Made by a program: the position numbers and the translations under genes. A DNA stretch of 6,701 nucleotides, from the NCBI GenBank assembly GCA_013153955.1, contig JAADDM010000047.1:1-6701 (forward strand). The letters are read 5' to 3'. Origin of the DNA: Gammaproteobacteria bacterium. Its GTDB lineage: Bacteria; Pseudomonadota; Gammaproteobacteria; Thiomicrospirales; Thiomicrospiraceae. The number at the start of each line of letters is the position of its first letter. Positions within the stretch are counted from its first letter, which is position 1. Below, one piece after another: positions 1-5,662 of this stretch. The notes under the pieces were generated by a model. That model saw only the letters and a list, made by a program, of their open reading frames with translations, was not told the origin of the DNA and searched no databases.

Positions 1-14
1 GGCGTATTAACGCC
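1..14 (-). terminator. Small hairpin just after nlpD, cut by the window edge
   Basis: The arms GGCGT and ACGCC form a perfect 5-bp stem around a 4-base loop, beginning 5 bases beyond the nlpD stop codon on the minus strand. Whatever follows on that strand, including any T-run, is outside the window. It may be a terminator, an attenuator between nlpD and the expected downstream rpoS, or chance. The stem is short, so confidence is low. Confidence 0.25.
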
Positions 15-19
15 CTATC

Positions 20-949
20 TTATCTTTTCAGCACCTTCTTTATATCAATTTTTCGACCTTGAAATCTTGCTTCTAGGTAAAGTTTAGGCTTGGCCGTATT
101 ACCGGTTGCGCCAAGTGTTGCAACCTGCTGACCAGCCTTAACACGATCACCCTCTTTAACGAGAAGCGCACTATTGTGTGCATAGATAGACATGTAGCCA
201 TCATCGTGCTTAACCACGGCCATCCAGCCATAATTGATAATACCGTTTCCTGCATATACGACCTTACCGGGTGCAACCGCTCTAACCGCTTGGCCTGGTA
301 AGCCATAAACCTCAAGAACAGACATACCTGCATTGTCTCTTACAAAACGGTAGCTCAACTGTTTATGGGTAGGCCACTGCCACTTAAAGGGCTTGCTTTG
401 AGCGCTCGATGTTACGACCGGTACGGGTTTTGCCACCGCGCTTGCCGTTCTTGAAGCAGGTTTAGATAATGTACGTACAACAGGCTTCACTACGGGGGAT
501 TTAACCACCTTAATGACAGGCTTGCTCGAAGCCTTTTTAATCGTCTGTTTATCGGGCTTACTTACTCTCTTTTTCCCATCAACACTTAAGGATTGAGGCG
601 TAACACCATTCAAACTTAAGATTTGATTTACATAGATAAAATAGGGAGGGAGTAAATTATTTGTTTTAGCCAAATCGCGCATTCTAACGTGACAACGCAG
701 TGCAATGCCGCTCAAGGTATCACCCGAAACAACTTTATAATGAGCACCACACACTGATTCTGATGGCACAGACGGAGCTACCTTAGAGGCCATTGCGTGG
801 CTATTGCTCCCCCTTTCTGGGTACTTAGTTAATGAGTTACACCCCGACAACCCCATAAAACTCACTGCAATCAGACTCATTGAAAGGGAAGAAAATGAAA
901 GCGACAGGCCTGCTTTAAATGTATTTTTATATGTACTGCTTGTAGACAT
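20..949 (-). CDS. nlpD: NlpD-type lipoprotein, LysM plus degenerate M23 (LytM) domain
   Basis: This is a 309-residue outer-membrane lipoprotein that in the NlpD family activates a periplasmic amidase (AmiC in E. coli) to split septal peptidoglycan. The signal peptide ends in the lipobox LSGC, with lipidated Cys37; Asn38 is not an inner-membrane retention Asp. A LysM domain spans about 71-114, with YKVVSGDTL and an NlpD-like RDLAKTNN...PPYFIYVNQIL ending. Residues 125-187 are a basic Lys/Val/Pro-rich linker. The M23 domain (about 200-309) keeps VVYAGN and YAH (His258) but lacks the usual zinc-binding His/Asp in the first motif, and the HxH motif reads LYLEA, so it should be catalytically dead. 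The ATG has AAAGG about 7 nt upstream. It is last in the surE-pcm-yqaA order, 61 bp after yqaA. In E. coli an rpoS promoter lies inside nlpD; I could not pick one out here. Confidence 0.93.
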   Translation of the reverse strand: MSTSSTYKNTFKAGLSLSFSSLSMSLIAVSFMGLSGCNSLTKYPERGSNSHAMASKVAPSVPSESVCGAHYKVVSGDTLSGIALRCHVRMRDLAKTNNLLPPYFIYVNQILSLNGVTPQSLSVDGKKRVSKPDKQTIKKASSKPVIKVVKSPVVKPVVRTLSKPASRTASAVAKPVPVVTSSAQSKPFKWQWPTHKQLSYRFVRDNAGMSVLEVYGLPGQAVRAVAPGKVVYAGNGIINYGWMAVVKHDDGYMSIYAHNSALLVKEGDRVKAGQQVATLGATGNTAKPKLYLEARFQGRKIDIKKVLKR

Positions 950-1010
950 GACTAACCTTTAATAGAGGATCTATGGCAAGTATCCATTTTAATTAATTCA
1001 ATAATGCTTA

Positions 1011-1598
1011 TTACGATTTAAAGTAAACTTTATAAACAATATAGCTCACAATAAGTAGCACAACGCCCCAGCCTAACCAGTCTACCCACTTTCTTATTGA
1101 GGCTTCCATTCTTGCTCCCCCCCATTTCATAAGGCCAGCAACTAAGAAGAACCGCGCGCCACGGCCAATAAATGAAGCGATGATAAAGGGAACCAAGGCC
1201 ATACCACTTGCCCCAGCTGTCACCGTAAATAACTTATAAGGCACAGGGCTAAAACCAGCTATAAAAATAATCCAAATGCCATATTCTGCAAAAAAGGCCT
1301 CAACCTCTTCCATCTTATGCGCATAGCCGATGGACTCAATTAAAGGTAGAACAGAGTCCATCGCCCAGTAACCAATCGCATACCCTAACAACCCACCTAA
1401 TAGTGAAAAAATCGTTGTAATCCAAGCAAAGTAGAAGGCCTTTTGAGGATTTGCTAAACTCATGGGCATCAGCATGACATCGGGCGGAATCGGAAAAAAA
1501 GAGGACTCTGCAAAGCTCATGCCCCCCAAGTAGACAGGGGCTTTGGGATGTTTTGACCAGCCTAAGGCTTTTTCATACAGGGTACTAAATAACTTCAC
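1011..1598 (-). CDS. YqaA-like DedA/VTT-family inner-membrane protein
   Basis: This is a 195-residue integral membrane protein of the small YqaA branch of the DedA/SNARE-associated (VTT) superfamily. Members of the wider family are implicated in lipid-carrier or phospholipid flipping and envelope homeostasis; the role of this branch is not settled. Hydrophobic segments lie at about 22-48, 55-80, 106-127, 130-155 and 174-191. The family signature is visible as E31 with PIPPD (36-40) in the first re-entrant region, and GFSPVPYK (115-122) followed by AG (128-129) and GR (145-146) in the second. The start is GTG, sharing its last two bases and the next A with the pcm stop (GTGA). An AAGGAG Shine-Dalgarno lies 7 nt upstream inside pcm, so translation is probably coupled to pcm. 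It ends in tandem TAA TAA. Confidence 0.85.
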   Translation of the reverse strand: MKLFSTLYEKALGWSKHPKAPVYLGGMSFAESSFFPIPPDVMLMPMSLANPQKAFYFAWITTIFSLLGGLLGYAIGYWAMDSVLPLIESIGYAHKMEEVEAFFAEYGIWIIFIAGFSPVPYKLFTVTAGASGMALVPFIIASFIGRGARFFLVAGLMKWGGARMEASIRKWVDWLGWGVVLLIVSYIVYKVYFKS

Positions 1599-2314
1599 AC
1601 TTCCACTCCTTGCTTCATTGGCACAAACATCACCTCTCCCAAACAGGTTTTAACCACCCCATCACGGGTTTTCTCAAAGCCATAGAGCAGCTGTTTTTGC
1701 TCGCCTATCGGCATGACTAAACGCCCGCCCATATTTAATTGATTTAATAATTCTTCAGGTAATTCAGCAGGCGAGGCCGCAGAAATAATGGCATCAAACT
1801 GAGGCGTTTTCTCTGTGCTCAGCTCAACAGGCCAGCCCCAATGTCCATCACTGATGCTAAAAGTGACATTCTCCAATTTCAATTTTGAAATAACCTCTTG
1901 CGCCCTCACTGAGAGAGGGGTAATACGCTCAACAGAGAATACTCTATCAACCAATAACGACAAAATAGCCGTTTGATATCCAGAACCCGTACCAATTTCT
2001 AATACCTTATGAATCGGTTTCTGTGCTCTATCGGCCAATAACCACTGGGTCATCTTACCGACAACCCAAGGTTGAGAAATCGTCTGACCATATCCAATAG
2101 GTAGTGCAGTATCTTCATAGGAGCGACTGGCCATCGCCTCATCTAAAAAGAGATGACGTGGTACAACCCGCATAACCTCCAATACTTGAGCATCCGTCAC
2201 GCCTAACTCAACCAAGCGATCGACAAGGCGGTTTCGGGTTCTCTGTGAGGTCATACCAAGCCCTTGGTATTGTTCAAAGGCTAAATTTGGATAGTTAATT
2301 TTCATGCGTTGCAT
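1595..2314 (-). CDS. pcm: Protein-L-isoaspartate O-methyltransferase
   Basis: This cytosolic repair enzyme uses S-adenosylmethionine to methylate L-isoaspartyl residues in aged proteins, letting them revert to aspartate. In the 239-residue product, LPIGYGQTISQP (71-82) is the substrate-side loop, VLEIGTGSGYQTAIL (104-118) is SAM motif I, SVER (127-130) carries the acidic ribose-binding residue, FDAIISAA (173-180) is motif II and GGRLVMPIG (196-204) is motif III, with FVPM near the end. The family is usually 205-225 residues. The start at 2314 gives about 20 extra residues before GMTSQRTR and has only a weak AGGG. The alternative ATG at Met21 (2252-2254) has AAGGG 6 nt upstream. A short extension before GMTSQRTR also occurs in relatives as I recall them, so I keep the longer form. 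It lies 86 bp after surE and overlaps the yqaA-like gene by 4 nt. Confidence 0.95.
   Translation of the reverse strand: MQRMKINYPNLAFEQYQGLGMTSQRTRNRLVDRLVELGVTDAQVLEVMRVVPRHLFLDEAMASRSYEDTALPIGYGQTISQPWVVGKMTQWLLADRAQKPIHKVLEIGTGSGYQTAILSLLVDRVFSVERITPLSVRAQEVISKLKLENVTFSISDGHWGWPVELSTEKTPQFDAIISAASPAELPEELLNQLNMGGRLVMPIGEQKQLLYGFEKTRDGVVKTCLGEVMFVPMKQGVEV
1606..1611 (-). promoter_or_regulatory. Shine-Dalgarno AAGGAG that fixes the GTG start of the yqaA-like gene
   Basis: AAGGAG on the minus strand lies 7 nt before the GTG at 1598, within the last codons of pcm. It is the strongest ribosome-binding site in this gene group and supports the non-ATG start that overlaps the pcm stop codon. Confidence 0.75.
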
Positions 2315-2400
2315 TATGCCCTATATGAGGGAGTTGAAAGAGAGAGTTGGGGCGACTTATCCGTTGATTATTTCAGAAAGCAGCGTAACTTAATAGCCTG

Positions 2401-3180
2401 TTAAACAGCACTTTCTGTAGCCCAGTCTTCTAGCACTGACATCATTTGGTAATTTGTTAGGTCAATTTTGAGGGGGGTAATCGAAGCATATCCCGACTCT
2501 ACTGCCGCAAAGTCCGTTCCCTCACTTGAATCAGACGCCTTTCCCGCAGGCCCAATCCAGTGAATAGGTAAGCCTCGCGGATCATTCTGACTCACAATAG
2601 GTTCAGATACATGCCGACACCCCAGACGAGTGACTTTAATACCTTTTAAATCACTCAAAGGCACATCAGGCACATTAATATTAATCACAGTATTGGATGA
2701 CAGTGCTAACTTAGGCAAGTCTTGTAAAAAGGTTAAAAGCACATGAGCAGCTGTCTCAAAGTGGGTTTCACCACACAGGGAGATAGCGATTGATGGCTTA
2801 CCTAAGAAGCGTGCTTCTGTTGCAGCAGCAACCGTACCTGAGTAGATAACATCATCCCCCATATTGGCCCCTGAATTAATCCCGGACAGTACAATATCAG
2901 GTTGATAATCAAGCCCTCCATTCACCCCAAGGTGAACGCAGTCAGTCGGCGTGCCGTTCACGCTAAATACCTTACAGCGTTCATCTTTTACACTAGAAGC
3001 GTGCTCATGCAATCTTAAAGGTTCGAGCAAAGTTAAAGAGTTACTGGCCGCACTGCGATTACGCTCTGGCGCCATAATTACGAGACTTTCAAAATCCATT
3101 TCTCGCTGAATCGCTGCAAATAGTATTTGGATGCCTGTCGCAAAATAGCCATCATCATTAGAGAGAAGTATTTTCATCAT
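2401..3180 (-). CDS. surE: 5'/3'-nucleotidase SurE (stationary-phase survival protein)
   Basis: SurE is a metal-dependent phosphatase that removes phosphate from nucleoside 5'- and 3'-monophosphates, and in E. coli also from short polyphosphate. The 259-residue protein matches the family along its length. LLSNDDG (5-11) supplies metal ligands Asp9 and Asp10; APERNRSAASNSLT (37-50) carries the active-site Ser43; GTPTDCV (76-82) follows; and SGINSGANMGDDVIYSGT (99-116) carries ligand Asn102. NINVPD, DPRG, WIGP and GTDFAAV follow in the C-terminal half. Two ATG codons are adjacent at the start. The first has AAAGG 9 nt upstream, while the second aligns with the usual MKILLSNDDG beginning; the difference is one residue. 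The gene heads the surE-pcm-yqaA-nlpD group and is divergent from the smr gene across 83 bp, so its promoter must lie there or start within smr on the opposite strand. Confidence 0.96.
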   Translation of the reverse strand: MMKILLSNDDGYFATGIQILFAAIQREMDFESLVIMAPERNRSAASNSLTLLEPLRLHEHASSVKDERCKVFSVNGTPTDCVHLGVNGGLDYQPDIVLSGINSGANMGDDVIYSGTVAAATEARFLGKPSIAISLCGETHFETAAHVLLTFLQDLPKLALSSNTVININVPDVPLSDLKGIKVTRLGCRHVSEPIVSQNDPRGLPIHWIGPAGKASDSSEGTDFAAVESGYASITPLKIDLTNYQMMSVLEDWATESAV

Positions 3181-3263
3181 GTAGAATAGCCTTTAGACTC
3201 AAAAATAACGAGCACAAAAGACTGTAAGCCCTTAAACTAATTTTAATATGAAAGAATTATATA
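3181..3263. promoter_or_regulatory. Divergent promoter region between surE and the smr gene
   Basis: This 83-bp AT-rich interval separates two divergently read genes, so both need a promoter here or very near. On the plus strand TTTAAT (3242-3247) is a 5-of-6 match to a sigma70 -10, but its -35 partner (AAGACT, 18 bp away) is weak and would leave a leader of only about 10 nt. On the minus strand CTTACA followed 15 bp later by TATTTT is a poor candidate for surE. No operator-like repeat stands out. The location is inferred from gene layout; the exact boxes are not supported. Confidence 0.35.
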
Positions 3264-3833
3264 GTGTCAAAGATGACAGAAGAAGATAAATCAGTATTTC
3301 TATCCGCTGTATCGGATGTTACGCCTATTCGGTCAGCAAAACAGGTAAATGAGTATAGCCAACGCCAAACGCAAGCACGCATTAAGTCTACACTTAAAAA
3401 AGTTCGAAAAAGTCAGTTTGAGGTTGATATCCCTAAGTGCGCCGAACGCTCAGAGCGTACAAATAGACCGAATAAAGTAGGCCCTTTTGAAAAAATAATG
3501 TATCACCAAAAAGGCATACAACTGCAAACTTTGAGCAGACTTAGAAAAGGCGAATTAAGGGCTGAAGGCGTGCTTGATCTGCACGGCCTAACGATTGAAA
3601 ATGCTGAACCCCAAATACTCTCATTTGTGAATGAAGCCCTTCAAAACAAAAAAAGAGTGATTCGCATCATCCATGGCAAAGGCTACAATTCAGACGAGCC
3701 ATTTCCCGCCCTTAAAAACTTGGTCAATCAAACCTTACGCTCGATTATTCCAATCATTGCCTTTTGCAGCGCACCCGAAAAAGAAGGCGGTACCGGTGCT
3801 GTTAACGTACTCCTTAAAGCACAAAGGGCGTAA
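3264..3833 (+). CDS. Smr-domain protein (SmrA/SmrB-like putative endonuclease)
   Basis: This 189-residue protein has a charged N-terminal half and a C-terminal Smr domain (about 101-189). The domain shows LDLHGLT (104-110), with the Asp105-x-His107 pair needed for nuclease activity in active Smr proteins, IIHGKG (135-140), and GGTGAVNVLL (175-184), a typical Smr ending. The N-terminus (EEDKSVFLSAV) resembles that of E. coli SmrA and SmrB; in SmrB this region docks on the ribosome and the Smr domain cuts mRNA between collided ribosomes. A role in mRNA cleavage during ribosome rescue is therefore possible, but SmrA-type function is unclear and no MutS2 part is present. The start is GTG at 3264 or ATG at 3273 (three residues shorter); neither has a good Shine-Dalgarno. 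It is the only plus-strand gene, convergent with ftsB, and its stop codon lies inside a hairpin. Confidence 0.88.
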   Translation: MSKMTEEDKSVFLSAVSDVTPIRSAKQVNEYSQRQTQARIKSTLKKVRKSQFEVDIPKCAERSERTNRPNKVGPFEKIMYHQKGIQLQTLSRLRKGELRAEGVLDLHGLTIENAEPQILSFVNEALQNKKRVIRIIHGKGYNSDEPFPALKNLVNQTLRSIIPIIAFCSAPEKEGGTGAVNVLLKAQRA

Positions 3834-3854
3834 AGAGAACTCTCTTTACACCCT
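3825..3854 (-). terminator. Hairpin at the ftsB/smr convergent junction
   Basis: GTAAAGAG (3830-3837) pairs with CTCTTTAC (3842-3849) around the loop AACT, and GGG/CCC extend it outside one position that is a C-A mismatch on the plus strand but a G-U wobble in minus-strand RNA. With an outer A-U pair the minus-strand stem is about 13 bp and unbroken, followed by CCCTTTGTGCTTT. On the plus strand the sequence after the stem is A-rich (TATAAAAAAC) with no T-run. It therefore looks like the terminator of the eno-ftsB transcript, 45 bp past the ftsB stop, although it covers the smr stop codon and may also protect the smr mRNA 3' end. Confidence 0.6.
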
Positions 3855-3898
3855 ATAAAAAACTGCTGTCTTGGCGACTAAGGCGCTCTATAAACCCA

Positions 3899-4228
3899 CT
3901 ACTTTTTCGTTAATTCAACCCCCTGTTCAGAAGGGGAATTTACCACAGGTTCAGACTGTAGCGCAATCACTTTAATAAACACTTCATCCTTTTTAACCAT
4001 TCCAAGCGTTTGCCGAGCAATGGTTTCTATTGATGAAATATCAGATTGTAAATGGGCTACTTTCTGAGCCAATAAGGCATTCTCAAGCCTTTGTGACTCA
4101 AGGGTGTACTCTAGTTTAGCCAGCTGTTCCTGCAACGAAAAAAGCTCACCTATCCCCCCTTCCGAGGAGAGTAAGCGAGCTTGCAGTATGAGAATAAGGA
4201 GAGCCAATCCAAGATAAATCTTTTTCAT
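3899..4228 (-). CDS. ftsB: Cell division protein FtsB
   Basis: FtsB is a small bitopic inner-membrane protein of the divisome that forms a complex with FtsL and FtsQ and helps activate septal peptidoglycan synthesis. The 109-residue product begins with a short cytoplasmic MKK, one transmembrane helix (about 4-20), and a Gly-rich hinge SEGGIGEL (22-29). A Leu/Glu/Gln-rich coiled coil follows (about 30-66), then the FtsB/DivIC family ending IETIARQTLGMVKKDEVF (67-84). The last 20 or so residues are polar and poorly conserved in the family. E. coli FtsB is 103 residues. An AAGGG site lies 7 nt before the ATG. The gene follows eno by 48 bp, the usual gammaproteobacterial order. ispD normally follows ftsB in E. 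coli and Pseudomonas but is absent here. Confidence 0.92.
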   Translation of the reverse strand: MKKIYLGLALLILILQARLLSSEGGIGELFSLQEQLAKLEYTLESQRLENALLAQKVAHLQSDISSIETIARQTLGMVKKDEVFIKVIALQSEPVVNSPSEQGVELTKK

Positions 4229-4263
4229 TAAGCTTCCCTTATCCCATCTTTACCATGCAAAAC

Positions 4264-4278
4264 AGATCAATTAGATCT
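4264..4278 (-). other. Weak hairpin over the eno stop codon
   Basis: AGATC and GATCT form a 5-bp inverted repeat around a 5-base AT loop. The arm nearest eno overlaps its TAG stop, and on the minus strand GTTTTG follows. The stem is short and AT-rich, so at most it is a leaky attenuator or an mRNA end between eno and ftsB. It is not a convincing terminator. Confidence 0.2.
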
Positions 4279-5560
4279 ATTTCTTTAGGTTGTAGAAGGC
4301 ATCCATACCAGGATAAACGGCATCTTCACCCAACGCTTCTTCAATACGTAAAAGCTTGTTGTATTTAGCAATACGATCTGTACGAGATAGAGAACCCGTC
4401 TTAATCTGGCCAGCACCTGTTGCAACCGCAATGTCTGCAATAACCGTATCTTCTGTTTCACCAGAACGGTGAGAGATAACCGCTGTATAACCCGCATCTT
4501 TGGCCATTTTAATCGCTGCAAATGTCTCTGTTAAGGTACCAATCTGGTTAATCTTGATTAGGATAGAGTTACCAATGCCTTTATCAATTCCTTCTTGAAG
4601 AATTTTAGGGTTTGTCACAAACAAATCATCTCCGACAACCTGTAAACGGTGACCGTCTTTCTCTGTTTGATACTTGAAACCATCCCAGTCAGACTCATCT
4701 AGACCATCTTCAATAGAGATGATTGGGTACTTATCAACCCAGCTAGATAACAGGTCAACCATCTCTTCAGACGTTAACGTTTTGTCTTCCGAACCAAGAT
4801 AGTACTTACCATCTTTATAAAGCTCAGAAGATGCCGCATCCATTGCAATCATAATGTCTTTACCAGCAACATAACCCGCTTTCTCAATCGCTTCAAGGAT
4901 GACAGTAATCGCTTCTTCGTTAGACTTAAGATCTGGTGCAAATCCACCTTCATCTCCTACCGCAGTGTTATAACCCTTAGCACTTAATACTGACTTAAGG
5001 GCATGGAACACTTCTGAACCATAGCGAATCGCTTCAGCGATGCTCGGAGCACCAACAGGTACAATCATAAACTCTTGGAAATCAACTGAGTTGTCAGCAT
5101 GCTCACCACCGTTGATGATATTCATCATTGGAACAGGCATTTGGTAGTTATCAGTCTTTAGGTAAACAAACAGAGGAATCCCTTTAGAAGCAGCTGCTGC
5201 TTGAGCCGTTGCAATAGAGACAGCAAGAATTGCGTTTGCACCTAGACGACCTTTATTCTCAGTGCCATCTAAATCGATCATTACCTGATCAATTGCAGCT
5301 TGGTCTGTCGCATCTTTACCAATTAAAGCGGTTCTAATATCTTCACGAATGTTATTAACAGCCGTTAAAACACCCTTTCCACCGTAACGAGAAGCATCAC
5401 CGTCACGTAGTTCAATCGCTTCGCGAGAACCTGTTGATGCACCTGAAGGAGAAATTCCTCGACCAAAAGCACCACATTCAAGAATGACATCCGCTTCAAC
5501 AGTTGGGTTCCCACGAGAATCAATCACTTCACGGGCTTTAATATCTTTAATTAATGACAT
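4277..5560 (-). CDS. eno: Enolase (phosphopyruvate hydratase)
   Basis: Enolase interconverts 2-phosphoglycerate and phosphoenolpyruvate in glycolysis and gluconeogenesis, as a cytosolic magnesium enzyme. The 427-residue protein is full length (E. coli 432) with all key residues visible: Ser42 in the SGASTG loop, His154 in GGEHADNSVDFQEF, proton donor Glu204 in VGDEGGFAPDL, magnesium ligands Asp241, Glu284 (SIEDGLDESDWDGF) and Asp311 (VVGDDLFVTN), catalytic base Lys336 (LIKINQIGTLTET), and the C-terminal signature SHRSGETED and IKTGSLSRTDRIAKYN with Lys387. An AGGA lies 8 nt before the ATG. A 102-bp gap to kdsA holds its own promoter candidate. Its product PEP is a substrate of KdsA, encoded just upstream. 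Expression may respond to phosphate if the Pho-box-like site works. Confidence 0.98.
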   Translation of the reverse strand: MSLIKDIKAREVIDSRGNPTVEADVILECGAFGRGISPSGASTGSREAIELRDGDASRYGGKGVLTAVNNIREDIRTALIGKDATDQAAIDQVMIDLDGTENKGRLGANAILAVSIATAQAAAASKGIPLFVYLKTDNYQMPVPMMNIINGGEHADNSVDFQEFMIVPVGAPSIAEAIRYGSEVFHALKSVLSAKGYNTAVGDEGGFAPDLKSNEEAITVILEAIEKAGYVAGKDIMIAMDAASSELYKDGKYYLGSEDKTLTSEEMVDLLSSWVDKYPIISIEDGLDESDWDGFKYQTEKDGHRLQVVGDDLFVTNPKILQEGIDKGIGNSILIKINQIGTLTETFAAIKMAKDAGYTAVISHRSGETEDTVIADIAVATGAGQIKTGSLSRTDRIAKYNKLLRIEEALGEDAVYPGMDAFYNLKK

Positions 5561-5605
5561 TTTTAACTTCCTATACTTATCAATTATTTATGTTTAATTT
5601 TGTTT

Positions 5606-5633
5606 ATTGTACTACGAGTATGTGACATATAAA
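5606..5633 (-). promoter_or_regulatory. Candidate sigma70 promoter of eno
   Basis: On the minus strand TTTATA (5633-5628, 4 of 6 to the -35 consensus) is followed 16 bp later by TACAAT (5611-5606, 5 of 6 to the -10). Transcription would begin near 5599 and give a leader of about 39 nt containing the AGGA ribosome-binding site. The -35 element is weak and lies wholly inside the Pho-box-like repeat, which fits an activator-dependent or activator-assisted promoter. Position in the only sizeable gap of the pyrG-kdsA-eno-ftsB group supports it. Confidence 0.5.
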
Positions 5634-5645
5634 TGACATGTCACA
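5621..5645. repeat. 8-bp inverted repeat in the eno upstream region
   Basis: TGTGACAT (5621-5628) and ATGTCACA (5638-5645) are exact reverse complements separated by 9 bp. The right arm also sits in a 10-bp perfect palindrome, TGACATGTCA (5634-5643). The dyad covers the -35 region of the eno promoter candidate and overlaps the Pho-box-like direct repeat. The outer TGTGA/TCACA ends recall a CRP site, but their 15-bp separation is wrong for CRP (6 bp). Confidence 0.6.
5622..5639 (-). promoter_or_regulatory. Pho-box-like direct repeat (putative PhoB site) before eno
   Basis: On the minus strand two ATGTCA units start 11 bp apart. The 18-base stretch matches the enterobacterial Pho-box consensus CTGTCATAWAWCTGTCAY at 15 of 18 positions; the differences are positions 1, 8 and 12. 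Exactly 10 bp separate it from the TACAAT -10, the same geometry as in the E. coli phoA promoter, where the box replaces the -35. This is a pattern match by eye with no proof of binding. The same bases also form an inverted repeat, so another regulator could use them. Confidence 0.4.
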
Positions 5646-5662
5646 GACCTTTAAATTTGTGA

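Noticed and set aside
73..333. Open frame inside nlpD on the same strand
   Set aside because: It lies entirely within the well-supported M23 domain of nlpD in another frame and has no recognisable family features.
950..1010. Possible separate nlpD promoter
   Set aside because: The 61 bases are AT-rich, but only the AAAGG ribosome-binding site before nlpD is supportable; no good promoter pair is seen.
2315..2400. Possible promoter or terminator between surE and pcm
   Set aside because: I see no convincing hairpin or paired -35/-10 boxes in these 86 bases; the genes are most likely cotranscribed.
3248..3289. 13-codon upstream frame (ATG at 3248) overlapping the smr start
   Set aside because: A short frame could act as a leader peptide, but it has no Shine-Dalgarno and its sequence shows no attenuator-like residue run; chance is the simpler reading.
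3673..3858. 61-codon plus-strand frame overlapping the end of smr
   Set aside because: It sits within the Smr domain coding sequence (HGKG to the stop) in another frame and has no supporting features.
4285..4521. 78-codon frame inside the 3' part of eno
   Set aside because: It overlaps the conserved enolase C-terminal signature in another frame; the residues are low-complexity and basic, typical of a shadow frame.
5621..5645. CRP site suggested by TGTGA...TCACA
   Set aside because: The half-sites are separated by 15 bp instead of the 6 bp required for CRP.
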